DNA of 64,000 bases from Lindgomyces ingoldianus (Eukaryota > Ascomycota > Dothideomycetes > Pleosporales > Lindgomycetaceae), in NCBI RefSeq assembly GCF_010093535.1, contig NW_022985179.1, positions 624,395 through 688,394 on the forward strand, in the 5' to 3' direction. Positions within the stretch are counted from its first letter, which is position 1; every line of letters starts with the position of its first letter. Of the stretch, positions 1 to 12,119 are shown piece after piece. Made by a program: the position numbers and the translations under genes. The notes beneath the pieces are model-generated. The model searched no databases, was not told the origin of the DNA, and saw nothing but the letters and a program-made list of their open reading frames with translations.

Positions 1-200
1 AGCCGACGCTTACGCAGGCGTCGATATGCTTGTCAGATGTCCCTGGCAGTTTCCTAAACAGTCGATCTCTTAAAGTGGTTGGGAGCGATGGTAGATTAAT
101 AGGTGCTACCGGCAGATATGAGTTTGGTCCATCTCTCTCCATGCCCTCAAAATTGGGTCGCCTGTGAATAATGACACCAATGTGGAGGTCATCAATTCCC
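1..200. other. Intergenic, downstream of SET gene
   Basis: I see no supported gene here. The segment is the 3' flank of the minus-strand SET-domain gene whose stop codon lies at 201-203. Confidence 0.5.
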
Positions 201-1938
201 TTAGCTGAAGTCCACCTCTTCTTCGCCCTCTTCGGCTCTCTCCTCAGAAAGGCCGAGATAATGTTTCACGACCTCTGATTGAAGGAGTGTCCCTTTCTGA
301 TTGTGTGTGATTACGTCAGTATAGTTAGACGCTTGTTAGAACTGTATGTGGGTGGGGGAGTGGAGTAGCTTCGGGAAGAAGTGATGATCTCGTGGCTAGC
401 GGGCTGCAAGTTGGGAATAGACACGACTTACCTGATCTTCGAAGTCGTCCCTGGCCATCTCTAGCATTTCAGATTCGAGACTGCGGAGTCGGCCTGCGAG
501 TTGCCAAGGGCCTTCCCTTATAGACACATCCCGTTCAGGATTGCCTGTTTCTCGTAGTAGCTGAAGCTGACTCCTCACTCGGTTCTGCAGAAGAATAATA
601 GCGCGGAGTTGATAGACATCCCACAGCGGATCCGCTTGCAAGAGCTCTCGAAGCTTAGAAGTATCGGTCAGTTCGTGATCTTTCCAAAACGCTTGGATGT
701 CTTTCTGTCCATCAATGGTTTGTCTAAGCTTAAAGCCCAGTCCATCCTCTTCGTTAACAGCGACCAACCATATAAAGTCGCTCTCCCAAGCCGTGTGGCC
801 ATCCTTTTCAAAAATTCTAACTCCTGGGGCAACGTTCGCAACGGCGATCTTGGCTGGCCTTAGGGGATCACCAGCAGGGATATCGAGGTCCAAAAACATA
901 ACTTTGGCTGACATCATTGTTTCTTCAAGGAAACCGTACGAGAAGATGTTCTCGCAAGCACCCTTGTCATCGCCGTATCTGGAAGACATCAGCATGATGG
1001 GTGTAGCAAATTTGTGCTTGTGTTGAGATCCTCATACGTTATTGTGACCTCGCCGTCTTTCTGGATTTCTTTCCCTTCCTGAAGGAGGAGTAAGCCACTG
1101 CCACTATCGTCAGTCTCGTAGAGTGCAGCTGTAGCGTCTCCAGAGGCATGGTTAGCCATATCAACGCAAGGCACCATACAGTCTCCAACGCCGGGAAACT
1201 CCAAAGCGCGGGACCGGTACATAGCGTCAAGCCGCATCCAGTCTTCAAAAGTTAGTTGTCCCTCTTCTTCATCCCACCAATTCTTTGCGCACCAATCAAT
1301 ACTCTCGGTAGCTGTCCGGACTGCGTCAAATTCTCGAAGTAGGCTATTCAGTTTGGCACGAACTGCCGCTCTAAGCGTTGTCCCAACGAGAAGCTCTTGT
1401 TCCTCTTCGGTCCAGAAGGTGGGGAGTAGTTCGTCTGGGAGGAATTTGATATACCTGAATTAGGATTAGTCCTGAAGCACTACCCACAGGTAACCAATAT
1501 TACTCATTGAAGGGATTTAGGACACCAATGTCCTTTATATCAGGACAGGAGATGGTTGCTTGCATGAGCAGGAATATCAAAATAGCGCCTCGGGCTTTCT
1601 AAGATGTGGTTAGTAACTAGGCGAAATACGGGGAGATGATCTCTCACATATCCAAAATCTCCCACGGCATCGAGAACTTCTTTGAGATGCCGATCAGATT
1701 TCGCGAATATGTCGACAGTCTGACGAGACAGGATAAGATCCTTAGGCACCATGATCAAAGGATCCTCTTTACCGCCCCGAAGATCACGAGTCGCAATCAC
1801 GGTCGACCCTCGCTGCTCGAAGCCAGACATTTGTCCAATCGTAGTGCCATTGAAAGTAACACCGTGAAATTCCGCCCAAGCAGGCAAAGCATCGATTGGC
1901 TGCCTGAGCCAGCCTTCAGCCCTCCCCCTCCGAATCAT
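201..1938 (-). CDS. SET-domain protein lysine methyltransferase (RKM/SETD3-like)
   Basis: Five exons (1938-1648, 1598-1504, 1454-1038, 978-432, 296-201) join to 481 aa with all phases consistent. The protein belongs to the split-SET, Rubisco-methyltransferase-like group that methylates lysines of non-histone proteins such as ribosomal proteins or elongation factors, using S-adenosylmethionine. Visible family motifs in order are ARGAILIFLLMQAT, NPFNEYIKFLP, the PCVDMANHA core (the NHS-type SAM-binding motif) and, across an intron, ITYGDDKGACENIFSYGFLE, the catalytic Tyr region. The C-terminal half is the helical substrate-binding domain and ends in an acidic tail. The start is the first ATG of the open frame; a further 5' exon cannot be excluded. 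The gene is divergent from CDC14. The family is clear, the substrate is not. Confidence 0.85.
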
Positions 1939-2721
1939 TTCAAGAAAAAGTCAGTTTTACTTGCTACGCTATTGATTCCGGCTACCGGGCAATGCGATAA
2001 TGGCCCTTCTCGAGAGCCAGGAGTCCTTTGGAGGAAATGTGAAGTGGGAGGTTCCAAAATAGAGGGAGTACGGCAACGAGGAATGGGAAATAAGAGGGCT
2101 CCAGGGTAGGGAATAGAGCGGAAGTGCTTAGAGTTCAAGCTCCCGAGCTGAGTACCAACCTTGGTTTACCCGGTCGTGTGCGATATGTTGCTCTCTGGTG
2201 AGCTGGTGACAATCGATTCTCGGTTACCAGATGGCGCAGGCCTAACCTACAGTAACAAACACACAATTGAATTCCAGGAGAGCATCACCTCGAAAACCGC
2301 TGGATGGAGCTCGGCCAACCAAAGCAGTGAAAGGTTGTCGTTGGGGTGAGCTCCCAAACCCTTGTGCATGGAAACTCGGGCGGTCGTGCGCTATCCTAAA
2401 GCGGCTTAGCGTTGTTGACGTCGCGAATTTCAAAACAACATCCAAAAGCTCATTTCCAAACCACCTCGCTCGCCCATCCACCATCCCCAGGACCCGCATC
2501 TTTACAATTATTCCTTTCTGCAGCGAGGACGACCGTCGACCAGCATTGGGCGACCACGACAGTACATTCCACAATTCTGACCACACACCCTCACCTCAAA
2601 CTCTGCCGAGGCCGCTGTTCTGCTTCCCTGGTCGTCGCAACTGCTCTCCTTGACTTTCGCAGCTTCCAGTCGATCTTTCCTCGAGTCTGGGTAGCCCTCG
2701 GAGGTCGCGCTTTCTGGAATC
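1939..2721. promoter_or_regulatory. Divergent promoter region, SET gene / CDC14
   Basis: 783 bp separate the two outward-facing start codons. The part nearest CDC14 is pyrimidine-rich (about 2420-2720), as in many fungal 5' leaders. The open frames on both strands here have no family features, and I see no gene. Confidence 0.5.
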
Positions 2722-4794
2722 ATGTCTGCGCATACGAGGACTGCTAAACTGCCCCAGGGCACTACGACCAGCTATGGGCAGGTCATCGAGTACATCCAAG
2801 GTATGCACCCAAACAATGCCCCAAACATTGTCCCAGATGTTAGGGCTTGAGACACACAGAATATTAAGACACTCCCGCCATAGATCGCTTGTATCTCGCC
2901 TCATATACGCACCCGCCAGATGCTCATACACCGTTTCCTTATCCACGACAGAGTCGCTCCCCAAGCAAGCGGTCGTCCAAGGCGCATCCTGGCCCCATTG
3001 CGACCGGCCCGAAGGTCCACCCTCCTGTGTACTTCACCATCGACAAGACTCTTCTGTATAACGCATTCCATGCCGACTTCGGACCGTTACACATCGGGCA
3101 TTTGTACCGTTTTGCTGTCCAGCTGCACGAAGTGTTAGGGGATCCAGCGAACGAAGAGAGAGGAGTGGTGTTCTGGAGCAATGCCGACTCAAGGAGTATG
3201 TCCGCTCATATGCACTCGTATTAACAGTCCACTTGCTCACTGCTCTCTAGGCCGCGCGAATGCTGCTTGCATATTGGCCTGCTACATGGTCTTGATCCAG
3301 GCATGGCCTCCTCACCTTGCACTAGCGCCAATCGCTCAAATGGACCCCCCCTGTATGCCGTTCAGAGATGCAGGCTATAGTCAAGCCGATTACGTCCTAA
3401 ATATTCAGGATGTCGTCTATGGTGTCTGGAAGGCCAAAGAGGAAGGTCTTTGCGGGCTAAAGGACTTTTGCTTAGAAGAGTATGTTTGCCCCTCAGAGGC
3501 TCTTTTCACAACTAACAGTCGTAGGTATGAGAAGTTTGAACGGGTGGACATGGGCGATTTTAACTGGGTGACCCCAAATTTCCTGGCCTTCGCCTCACCA
3601 CAACATCAACCCACCCACGTGATACCCCAATCCGCGCCGATGTATTCCACTTTACCAAAGAACATCGCCGAAGTTCAAAAGTCATCTCTTCCGACATCGT
3701 TCAAAAATGTACTTTCCCATTTCACTGCACGGAACATTGGCCTGGTCGTGCGACTCAACTCCGAACTTTACTCCTCATCCTACTTCACCGCACTTGGAAT
3801 TCAACATTTGGACATGATATTCGACGACGGAACCTGCCCCCCTCTTTCACTTGTGCGAAAGTTCATTAATCTCGCTCATGAGATGATCACGGTACGGAAG
3901 AAAGGTATCGCTGTTCATTGTAAAGCAGGGCTCGGCCGCACTGGTTGTCTTATCGGAGCATACCTTATCTACAGACATGCCTTTACCGCAAACGAAATCA
4001 TCGCGTATATGCGTTTTATGCGCCCAGGAATGGTGGTTGGTCCACAGCAGCACTGGCTCCATCTGAACCAATCCACTTTCCGAGAGTGGTGGCACGAGGA
4101 TACAATGAAAGCAAGATATGCTGAGATGGCGCCCTCGACGCCTACGAAATCATCTCACAGGCAACGTCTTGCAAGCAATGGACAAACATTCACTCCTCCC
4201 AATGGATCTTCCCGGCGGGCTGCGCTCGGTGAGATTGAGTCGAATGAGCGAAGTAATACCGGAACGTCTTCAATTGGTATTCAAGAGGACAACCTCCCCG
4301 CTCCAACGCCCGGTCAGCCGCGCAAAACGAGCAAGCTCTATGGTACTGCCAGGCAATCTCCACAACGTGTGAATGAGAACGAGCCATTTGTAAAGCCAGA
4401 TACTGAGGTCGTAGTACAGCGACATACTCAGCTCGACTCTGAAACGGAAGAGGAATTTCATCTCCGGATGATGATGGCAAGGAGGACTGCGTCACGGTCG
4501 CCAAATGGGAAGGAGAAAAGGCGAGCGATTAGCTGCACCACTACAACCTCGACAACCATGACCGCTTCTTGGAATATGAGTGGAGAAAGCGATATTGAAA
4601 ACACCGCCCCACTGGGTGCCCGACCAAAGACACCGGGACGTGAGAAGAGCGGCAGTGGACGTGGTGACATCAACGTTGGCAAAATACGAACCAGTCCAAG
4701 TCGACGAAGCACCGAGAGCAAGAGTGGCGTGAGGAAGACTAGCGGAAGAGTAGGCAGCGTTGGCAATGCAACCATGACCCGACCAAAGCCATAG
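2722..4794 (+). CDS. cdc14: Dual-specificity protein phosphatase CDC14
   Basis: Four exons (2722-2800, 2884-3195, 3251-3479, 3525-4794) give 629 aa. CDC14 dephosphorylates CDK sites to drive mitotic exit, cytokinesis and septation, and acts at nucleolus, spindle poles and septum. The N-terminal domain carries the family signatures ADFGPLHIGHLYRFA, MPFRDAGYSQADYVLNIQDV and FERVDMGDFNW. The catalytic loop HCKAGLGRTG has its Cys near residue 339, followed by RPGMVVGPQQHWL. The tail after about residue 400 is Ser/Thr/Pro- and Arg-rich, probably disordered and regulatory. The third intron (3480-3524) is only 45 bp, a multiple of three and free of stops, so an unspliced message would add 15 residues inside the catalytic region. 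The gene converges with the dienelactone hydrolase gene. Confidence 0.95.
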
Positions 4795-5498
4795 AAGGTA
4801 CCACGGCGTTTGACTTGAGAAAAGCATATGCATCCTTGTCGGTGTTTTGGCATGAATGGCGTACTGGGTTCGTCTTCTCCGTCATGAGCTTTCCTCTTCC
4901 TTCTGTCACAAGTCACTTGAGGCGTTATGTCCCCGACAACATTCAACTAGCATCTGGTCGATACACATCCCACTCTCGGAACTTGGGGAGCGTTTGCTGG
5001 GTAAGCTTTTTTGGCCGTTAGTGTGAATATGGGTTGGGCTATTTTTGATTTTGGTCGGTATCGGGCGTGTGGGCAGTCTAATCTTTTCTCTCTTTTGCGT
5101 GTTTCTTGCTTTTCGACTCACTGTCTGCTTTTTCTTGCGGTTCTGTCATCTCTGCTTCGGCGGTATTATTATGACTGTATGACATAAATGAGAGCGTAGT
5201 CTTAATCGTTCGATCAAACCCATTACTCAATGCCCCTCTGCTTCTGTGAGGGTGGCACTTTTAGGAGCGTGAGTTCTGACGGCTTTAGGGATTTTGTACA
5301 GATGCAATATAGGACTGAGCCTGGTGCGACTAGCGTCAGAAGTCTACATCTTCTTGACCTTTTTTGCATTTTATTGGCAGATTCCAGGAAATTTATTCAC
5401 AGAGTCCGCGTTCCAGAGGCCACATCAACATACTTTGCTTCCTCCAAAGGTGTGAAGAAAAGGGCATCAGCCCTCATGCTACCCTAAACGGCCCTCAT
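4795..5498. other. Convergent intergenic region
   Basis: Shared 3' flank of CDC14 (+) and the dienelactone hydrolase gene (-). T-rich stretches are present, and no gene was recognised. Confidence 0.5.
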
Positions 5499-6687
5499 TC
5501 AATCCTCAACCATAGCAAAAATCTTCCGGAACCAACCGACCGCCTGCTCTTCAGCCTGCATCCCCTTCTCATTCTCAACTGGATCCGTCTGGCTTCCTCG
5601 GACCGCAAACCCATGTCTTGCTCCTTCATACCAAACCACTTCATGCTCACCCTCGCCCTTTTCCATCTTAGCGCGTAGGATGGCTTCGGTTTCATCGACC
5701 TGCGACTTCGGGTATCGCTTGTCTAAAGCCCCCGCGGCAATGCTCGTCGGTTTCTGGATCTTCTGGATATCGGAAGGGATGGTGAGTTGGGAGGGGTGCG
5801 CGGTGTATGTGGCATCTACGAGGGGCTTGTCGGATGATTCCCCTTGTTCAGTGTTCCAGGCGAGAATTGTGGACCATTTGCCTCCCTAAATGAAATCAGT
5901 ATGACAGTTGGTTCGGGCATTGTCGTCCACTTGCACCATATTTTCAGGGGCCAAGGGGGTTTGTTTTAGAAAGACGACGGGAACGGGTGGGCCTTACCCA
6001 ACAGAATCCAGCTGCCCCAAGAGGGATATGTGCTGCTTCGTCCTTTCGGAGAGCGTGGAAGAAGTTGAAGATTCGGGGACGCATAACCGAAGGCCGTGTG
6101 GCAATGCGAAAGGGGATGATGTACCATATGCATTTTAGCAAGTGCCAGAGTGCAGAAAGACCGCCTGCGTCGAGGGCATGGATGGAGATTATGAGTTCGG
6201 GTGGTGCAGCGCGTCCTGTGATGGGTGAGCTGTTTGGTGGTTTTGCTGTTGTGCGACGGGAGGATGTAGATAGCTTAACCTACAACCCTAAATGGGATTT
6301 ATGGTACATGTTCACAAGGGAAAGGGCAGAAATATAAGAATAGAATATGCCAGGCGCCGAGAATGAGATAGACGGAGTGAGAAGGGAAGAGTTAGGAACC
6401 TGGGTCTAAGTAGGTGCTTGAAACTCGAACTTCAAAGATGCAGACCTACCAGCCATGAACTCGGGCAGATACACAAGCCATTCCCCCTTCTGGGCATAGT
6501 TGTCCGCAAGTATCCGATTATTTGAAAGCTCCCATCCAAACACATCTGGCAAGATTACTATTACGCCTTTTGGCGAGACACCCTGAGCTGGCTCGGCAAC
6601 GTAACAATCGAGTCCATGGACCTTCGCCACTTTTCCTGTCGGGGTTCCTTGGTGGATTTCTCCTGCTACACAGCACTGGCTTGACAT
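5499..6687 (-). CDS. Dienelactone hydrolase family protein
   Basis: Three exons (6687-6450, 6215-5998, 5885-5499) give 280 aa, the usual size for fungal DLH-family alpha/beta hydrolases. These cytosolic enzymes hydrolyse lactone or ester bonds; the physiological substrate of most fungal members is unknown. The N-terminus has CCVAGEIHQGTPTG and an early strand VIVILPDVFGWE. The nucleophile elbow GFCWGGK (Cys) spans the last intron, the acid is in AGALDKRYP and the histidine in YEGARHGFAVRG, so the triad is complete. The start is the ATG at 6687; the frame stays open upstream to a TTG codon, but no earlier ATG was found. It lies 364 bp from the divergent methionine sulfoxide reductase gene, which suggests a shared promoter. 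Confidence 0.9.
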
Positions 6688-7051
6688 TTTCCGTGAACTC
6701 AAACTGGAGCACAGTCGGTCAGGGAGAGAATGGTGGTCGTCGTTTCAATGAGTGGAAATAAGAGAAATTATTAGCGGCGAGGATCCGACGCAGGTAGAAA
6801 GCACGAACGGTCCTGGGGCTTCTATATGCATTGGTGGAAAGTCTAATTGAGTAATAGGCCCCGACATGCCCACGTATTTCTACAATACCAAATGTGACCT
6901 GGAGGTCAAAAGGGTGAGGTTCCACTGTCGAACTAATCAGAATGCCGGGATCTGCGTGCAATGGCGCAATTAACTCCGAGTGAAAGACCTAACGCCGATT
7001 GAGGTTCTGAAGACTTGCACCAACTGCGACACAAGCAATCAAACTTTGACC
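6688..7051. promoter_or_regulatory. Bidirectional promoter, DLH / fRMsr
   Basis: 364 bp lie between two outward-facing start codons. No other gene fits. Co-regulation of the two genes is only an inference from the arrangement. Confidence 0.45.
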
Positions 7052-7803
7052 ATGGTAGGCTGGAGTCACTATGACACGTGGAAGCTAGGATCATAGTTGA
7101 TAAGTGCGTAGGTTCACGCAGAAGCGTCGGCGTTCGGAGAGGGGCTGTCAAAGAAGGTGGCCTATGCGCAGGTGTTGGAGCAGGCAAAGGCGTTGTTTGA
7201 GGGCCAGCGGAACTGGGTGAGTAAACGCTTCCCCCAGATATCAGATTTCTGTTCTGGAAAGCCCCTTTGACAAAGTCTTTAGGTCTGGTAATCTTCTTCC
7301 CAACTTCTTCAGGTTACCGCGCTCATGCATTCAAGGAAGTAATCTCTCCAATACCGCATCGCTTCTTTATCACGCCCTACATTCTCTCCCCTCGCCCTCA
7401 AAGGCTACTAACTGGTGTGGTTTCTACGTCATTGACCCCAAGAATCCCAACCAATTGATTCTCGGCCCGTTCCAAGGCCATGTCGCGTGCCAAACAATAG
7501 CTTTCGGAAAGGGTGTGTGTGGAACCGCTGCAGAAACGAAGATAACGCAGGTCGTAGAGGATGTGGAAAAGTTTCCGGGACATATAGCTTGCGATGGAGC
7601 GAGCAAGAGTGAGATTGTAGTCCCTGTACTGCGGGATGGAAAGGTAGGCAGGGCGCGGTTTTCACGATGGACAAGAGCTGATGCAGAGATAGATGGTAGC
7701 AATTATAGATATCGACTGTGCGGAGCTGTCAGGATTTACTTTAGAAGATCAGGCTGCCTTGGAAGAGTTGGCGCGTCTTCTTGCAGACTCTTGCGACTTC
7801 TGA
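7052..7803 (+). CDS. Free methionine-(R)-sulfoxide reductase, GAF domain
   Basis: Proposed exons 7052-7054, 7112-7220, 7336-7643 and 7693-7803 sum to 176 aa. The family reduces free Met-R-sulfoxide using thioredoxin, repairing oxidised methionine in the cytosol. One GAF domain makes up nearly the whole protein. The three family cysteines are visible in HVACQTIAFGKG, GKGVCGTAAET and FPGHIACDGASKSE, and the last strand reads AIIDIDCAELSGF. Exon 1 is the ATG alone: exon 2 begins with GTT CAC GCA, matching the Val-His-Ala that follows Met in relatives, and the only fitting ATG lies just before a GT...TAG intron (7055-7111). The 7221-7335 intron boundaries are the weakest part of the model. The family call is firm. 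Confidence 0.88.
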
Positions 7804-8438
7804 TGTACAGATATTTGTGCCGGGAGAGAGCCAGTTCTCAAATAGCTCTCTAAACCGTCTCGAGTTTCGGATGAGGTTAGCATATGGTAAATTTGACTTT
7901 GCCCGGTATGGGATGTGTGTGCCTTTCCTGTAGCCCCATCTTTCTTGCAGAGATCAGTGGTTCCAGTTATTGCCTCGCTTCTCCCGATTCCGCCACAGGA
8001 TCGGGCCTTGCACGTATTCATAGCTCAACGATGCTGTCTTCACCCTGAGTAACCCACAGAGGACACCGCCATCTTAGAGATGAACACATTCGAGCGCTCT
8101 AGATTGCCTGGATTAATACACGCCAAAGGAAAGCCGACCCGCAGGTTGATTATTCCAAATTCCGTCAGCCAAGTGCGGCTCGTCGTGACGTTGTCGGCGG
8201 CATGACATACAGGTAAGGTCGGGATTCTTTCGGAGCCTCCCCGCACCACCCCTCCATCTGCATGCTGTACTCTCTCCACGATAGGTATAAAATCCCATCA
8301 ATTTCTACAGCCATACCCCCTTACTCCCCATTTACCTTTTCATTCCGGCAAGCAATTCGAGCACTTAAGCATCTCGCATCGTCCTTCGCCTGGCTAACTG
8401 TAGCTTACACAACCTCCCGTCAATTACACGCTTCTAGA
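7804..8438. other. Intergenic, cyanase promoter
   Basis: 635 bp between tandem genes. I see no gene; the last 170 bp contain a TATA-like motif and CT-rich sequence in front of cyanase. Confidence 0.5.
8286..8292 (+). promoter_or_regulatory. TATA-like box upstream of cyanase
   Basis: TATAAAA about 150 bp upstream of the cyanase ATG, followed by a pyrimidine-rich leader. Assigned by position only. Confidence 0.35.
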
Positions 8439-9024
8439 ATGGCAAGCAAGCCAATTGCGACGCTGGATGTAAGATATTTTCATGGTGTATATAGTATGTT
8501 GACTGATTGACCAAGGCGTCACTGATTCCCCGTCTGCCGCCTTCTGCCCCGACACTCTTCGAAGCAAAGAAAGCGAAGAATCTCAGTTTCGAAGCCATTG
8601 CGAAGGAAGTCGGCCGAGACGAAGTAGCGGTTGCTGCTCTGTTCTACGGGCAATCGCAGGCCTCCCCAGAGGATATTCTGAAACTCTCGCAGATTTTTGA
8701 CATTCCCTACGAGCAGCTCGAATCCCAACTCTCGGGATATCCAGATCGGGGAAGGACAATGGACATGCCGCCCAAGGAGCCACTGATTTACCGTCTGTAT
8801 GAAATCGTCCAGAATTACGGGTACGCGTACAAGGCCGTGCTGAATGAGAAGTTTGGCGATGGCATCATGAGCGCCATCAGTTTTTCAACCAAGGTGGAGA
8901 AGGAGACGGATGAAAAGGGCGACTGGGCAGTCATCACCCTCAGAGGGAAATGGTATAATAGCTTCTTTATGTTTAGGGTACAGTAACTAATAGCGACTTC
9001 AGGTTACCTTATTCCCGATTCTGA
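8439..9024 (+). CDS. cyn1: Cyanate hydratase (cyanase)
   Basis: Three exons (8439-8468, 8516-8952, 9003-9024) give 162 aa, the normal cyanase length. The enzyme converts cyanate and bicarbonate to ammonia and carbon dioxide, allowing detoxification of cyanate and its use as nitrogen source; it works as a decamer in the cytosol. The N-terminal helix-turn-helix-like part contains [20 protein letters not shown] and VAALFYGQ. The catalytic C-terminal part carries [15 protein letters not shown] (active-site Arg and Glu) and [11 protein letters not shown] (active-site Ser). It ends in the conserved GKWLPYSRF, where the Trp codon is split by the last intron. The first exon codes only 10 residues. 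There is no carbonic anhydrase fusion. Confidence 0.96.
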
Positions 9025-9654
9025 GTAGCGTTGAGTAGTAATCCATAGCGTAGCCTCTCGTAGTGAGAACGCTTAACTGCATAGTAGCACTTGTTCACCA
9101 GTATATTACTGTGTCGCAGTCAATTAGAGAATGAATATCGGTCGCAGGCTATTTTCACTGACTGGGCATATTTAGGTTGCATAGCTCAGCCATGGCTAGA
9201 AGCGGGCACTTTGGCATCAAGCTTCTGTCGCACGTCTAGGCACAGAACTGTCGACAAATCTAGGTCATCTATACCCAAAGAATATTCTATATAAAACTGG
9301 TCAACGAGCCTCCTTGTAGCTGTTGAAGTTTACAGGCTCATGTTTCGTTGACAGGTTTGTCGAACCTTCGTTCGCGCCTTCTTCTTGTCTACGGGTCGTC
9401 ACCTCAACCGCACAACTCTCGCTCCTGCCTCTTCCGATCTCCCTTTCACCGACATTCCATTGGGCCATCCTATAAAGCCTCCACCGTCCTCTTCTTCAAT
9501 CTTCCTTCTTTCCTCCCTAACGTGACTCGAAACTACCTACCATCATATAGGTCTGCTGGCATCTCTTCTCTCGTGCTCTTCGTACCAGGCTTCATAGCCA
9601 GGACCGCTCCATTCGGCAGCACCTGACTGATTTTTTCATTCGACTTCCTCCACA
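9025..9654. other. Intergenic, 5' flank of zinc-finger gene
   Basis: 630 bp with a long CT-rich leader from about 9390 to 9650. No gene was recognised. Confidence 0.5.
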
Positions 9655-11184
9655 ATGACTGCCACCCTCAAGCCGATCAAGCGTGTCAAGTGCACGTACC
9701 AGGACTGTCAAGCTTCCTTCGACACCGAGAAGGAGATGAAGCGGCACAAAAAGTACTCAGTGGAACACGATTACTGCCAAAAATGCGATGAAGACTTCGA
9801 ATCTTATGATGAGCTAGCCAACCACAAAGCCTACCGCCCAGACAATCACGGTAAGGCCTGTCGAGTATGCGGTGAGGAGTTCAAGTCTGTATCCGGCCTG
9901 AAGCGCCATATTGAGCTCGTACGTGCTCTTTAGTGATGTGCGAGGCTAGCATCCATTAATATCATATAATAGGCCCATCGCGTGGATCAGAAACTTCCTT
10001 GCATAGGCTGCGGCGAGGAGTTCTATCGTGCTTCCCTCCTCATCGAGCATCTAGAATTCGGACACTGCTCCATGATATCCTCCTCGCAATTCCAGGGGCA
10101 TATCGTGCACAAATTTCTCATCACTCAGCTCTTAAAAGGTGGCCCGGAGTATGACCGGTTCTTGCAGAAGATCTCAAAGCACAATGCGGCTGTAGATGAT
10201 GAAGACAGCGGCGGAGTGTCTCTTGGGCTCATGGATGAGGAAGCTGAAGAACTCCATGATGTCGAGTTCCAAGCTATCAAGCCCGACATCCCAGCCGAGT
10301 CTATTAATCTTGCCGATAAGATTCCAAAGCCTTGGCCTCTGCTACCGTCTCAAGCGAAGAGTGTCGATGCAGACTCGGGTTTGCTTTCCCCGTTCTCCAA
10401 ATTGTCTGTCGATGGAGATGACGACTCAACCGCAGTGGCGAGCACAGCCGATGAAAGCTATGTCTCTGCAACCAGTAGACAATTCAAGGTATGGGGTAGT
10501 GGCAGATCCTCTAGCACCCTTTTTCCGAAGGCGAAACCCACACCAACAGAATGGTCCATTGCCGAGCACGACCAGCAGCTTGAGGAAGAGCATGGAATCA
10601 ACATCCTGGCGACTCGTTTCTGGGACCCAACGAGCACCGACTACAACGCAGAGCGATTCTTTGAGCCTATTACCGGTGCGTACCGTTGCCCTTTCCCATG
10701 CGAGTAAGTCTTTCCGTAAAAACATTCTCGCGAAAGATGAGCTAACCAGTTCAACAGGCAGGCATTCGACATCCCCGCTGACCTCAACAAACACATCATG
10801 GACGACCATCGAATTACAACCATGCGTTGCCCATCCTGTCTAAAGAAATACAGGTCGGCCACGGCTTTGGTCGCCCACTGCGAGAGTCGTAGCAGCAAGT
10901 GCAGGGTCAGCCAAGCAGAAGACTTTAATGTGTTCCTAGACAGACTGACTGGAGGTTTCCTCAGTGTCGATGAGAAGACCCGTCCCGAGTTCATATACAA
11001 CCCCACGGTCACCTTCAGGAACTCCGAGACGGGAGTCGTAGAGCGGTACAAGCCTCCAACAGCATCATATCTCCAGTACGAAACTACCAAACCTGCCGAT
11101 TGGAAGGAGCCGGAGCGTAAGACTGGGTGCACTATCGGAGGTGGAGGCGGGAATCGCGTTGGTCTTCCCCCAGCCTGGAAGTGA
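9655..11184 (+). CDS. C2H2-type zinc finger protein
   Basis: Three exons (9655-9918, 9973-10703, 10758-11184) give 473 aa. The N-terminal 130 residues hold several Cys/His pairs of C2H2 type: CTYQDCQASFDTEKEMKRH, CQKCDEDFESYDELANH, CRVCGEEFKSVSGLKRH and CIGCGEEFYRASLLIEH. A middle acidic and Ser-rich region of about 200 residues follows. The C-terminus has further pairs (CPFPCEQAFDIPADLNKH and CPSCLKKYRSATALVAHC) and a Gly-rich end. Such proteins bind nucleic acid or protein; I cannot say which, and I do not recognise a characterised orthologue. Both introns have clear GT...AG borders, the second with a CTAAC branch site. Confidence 0.88.
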
Positions 11185-12119
11185 TTTAAACGATCGAGTT
11201 CCGGATGTTTCTCTGCGGGTCTTTTTAGTGTCCAGGTGGCTAGTCGGCGGCACTCTCAGATCTTCCTGCGTCTCCTCCAATTCTGCATATCTTCCCACCT
11301 CCTCCCAAAACGTTACTCGTCCCTACCAGATTTGCTCCGGAAATGGGCACGAGATGGCCACTGGTCGAGGCCGACACGGCTTTCAAGCCTCGATACATGC
11401 CCCTCAAGTCTCCATTCCCAAATATTTGATAACCCCTCCCCACTTCAGTCAACACTGCTTCTTTCAAATTCCCAACTTCCCCCATTTTCACCTCCTCAAG
11501 GTTGCCAAAAGTTGCAGAGGTACAGAATCTTCTTCTTAAATCACATAGCAAGGTAACATCCTCTTCCGAGTAATTAGGTTGATGGATTAGTTCTTTTCAT
11601 TACAAACGCGTGATAAGCCTCAATTAGTGCGAGCTCGTTTCGACCAAATAAATAACTAATTTTTCTTTCTCATAACAATCATGAATGGAATGGTGCTCGG
11701 CTTGCAGCATGTACTCTTAATGTGACTGACCATTGTATCCGCTCGTTCCAGTACCACCAGATTATCCAAATCCTGACCACAGTCCAAACTCCAATCCCAA
11801 GTAACGTCCAAAAGCGCCCGGCATGCATCCGCAATAACGTAAATGGTAGGAAGGGAAAGAGGTATGTAGTATCAGGCGTAAAGAGTAGCCAAGACCTTGA
11901 CGCCAACATCACCAACCAGTTCAGTCATATTCTGCATTCTGCACAGTAGACATTCGAAATTTCAAGAATAGCCCGACTGTGAAGCTTCGAGCCTCTAAAC
12001 TGGCATTCGTTCTCGCAGAGTGAGCTCATTGATGGGTGTTTTGTGGCCCTGAAACACACAGAATAATTGGTCTTCTGTTTTCTCGCTTTTATTTTCTTAT
12101 ACAAGAAGACATCATCCGC
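11185..12119. other. Convergent intergenic region
   Basis: 935 bp between the ends of the zinc-finger gene (+) and the rhomboid gene (-). The small open frames here have no recognisable features. Confidence 0.5.
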
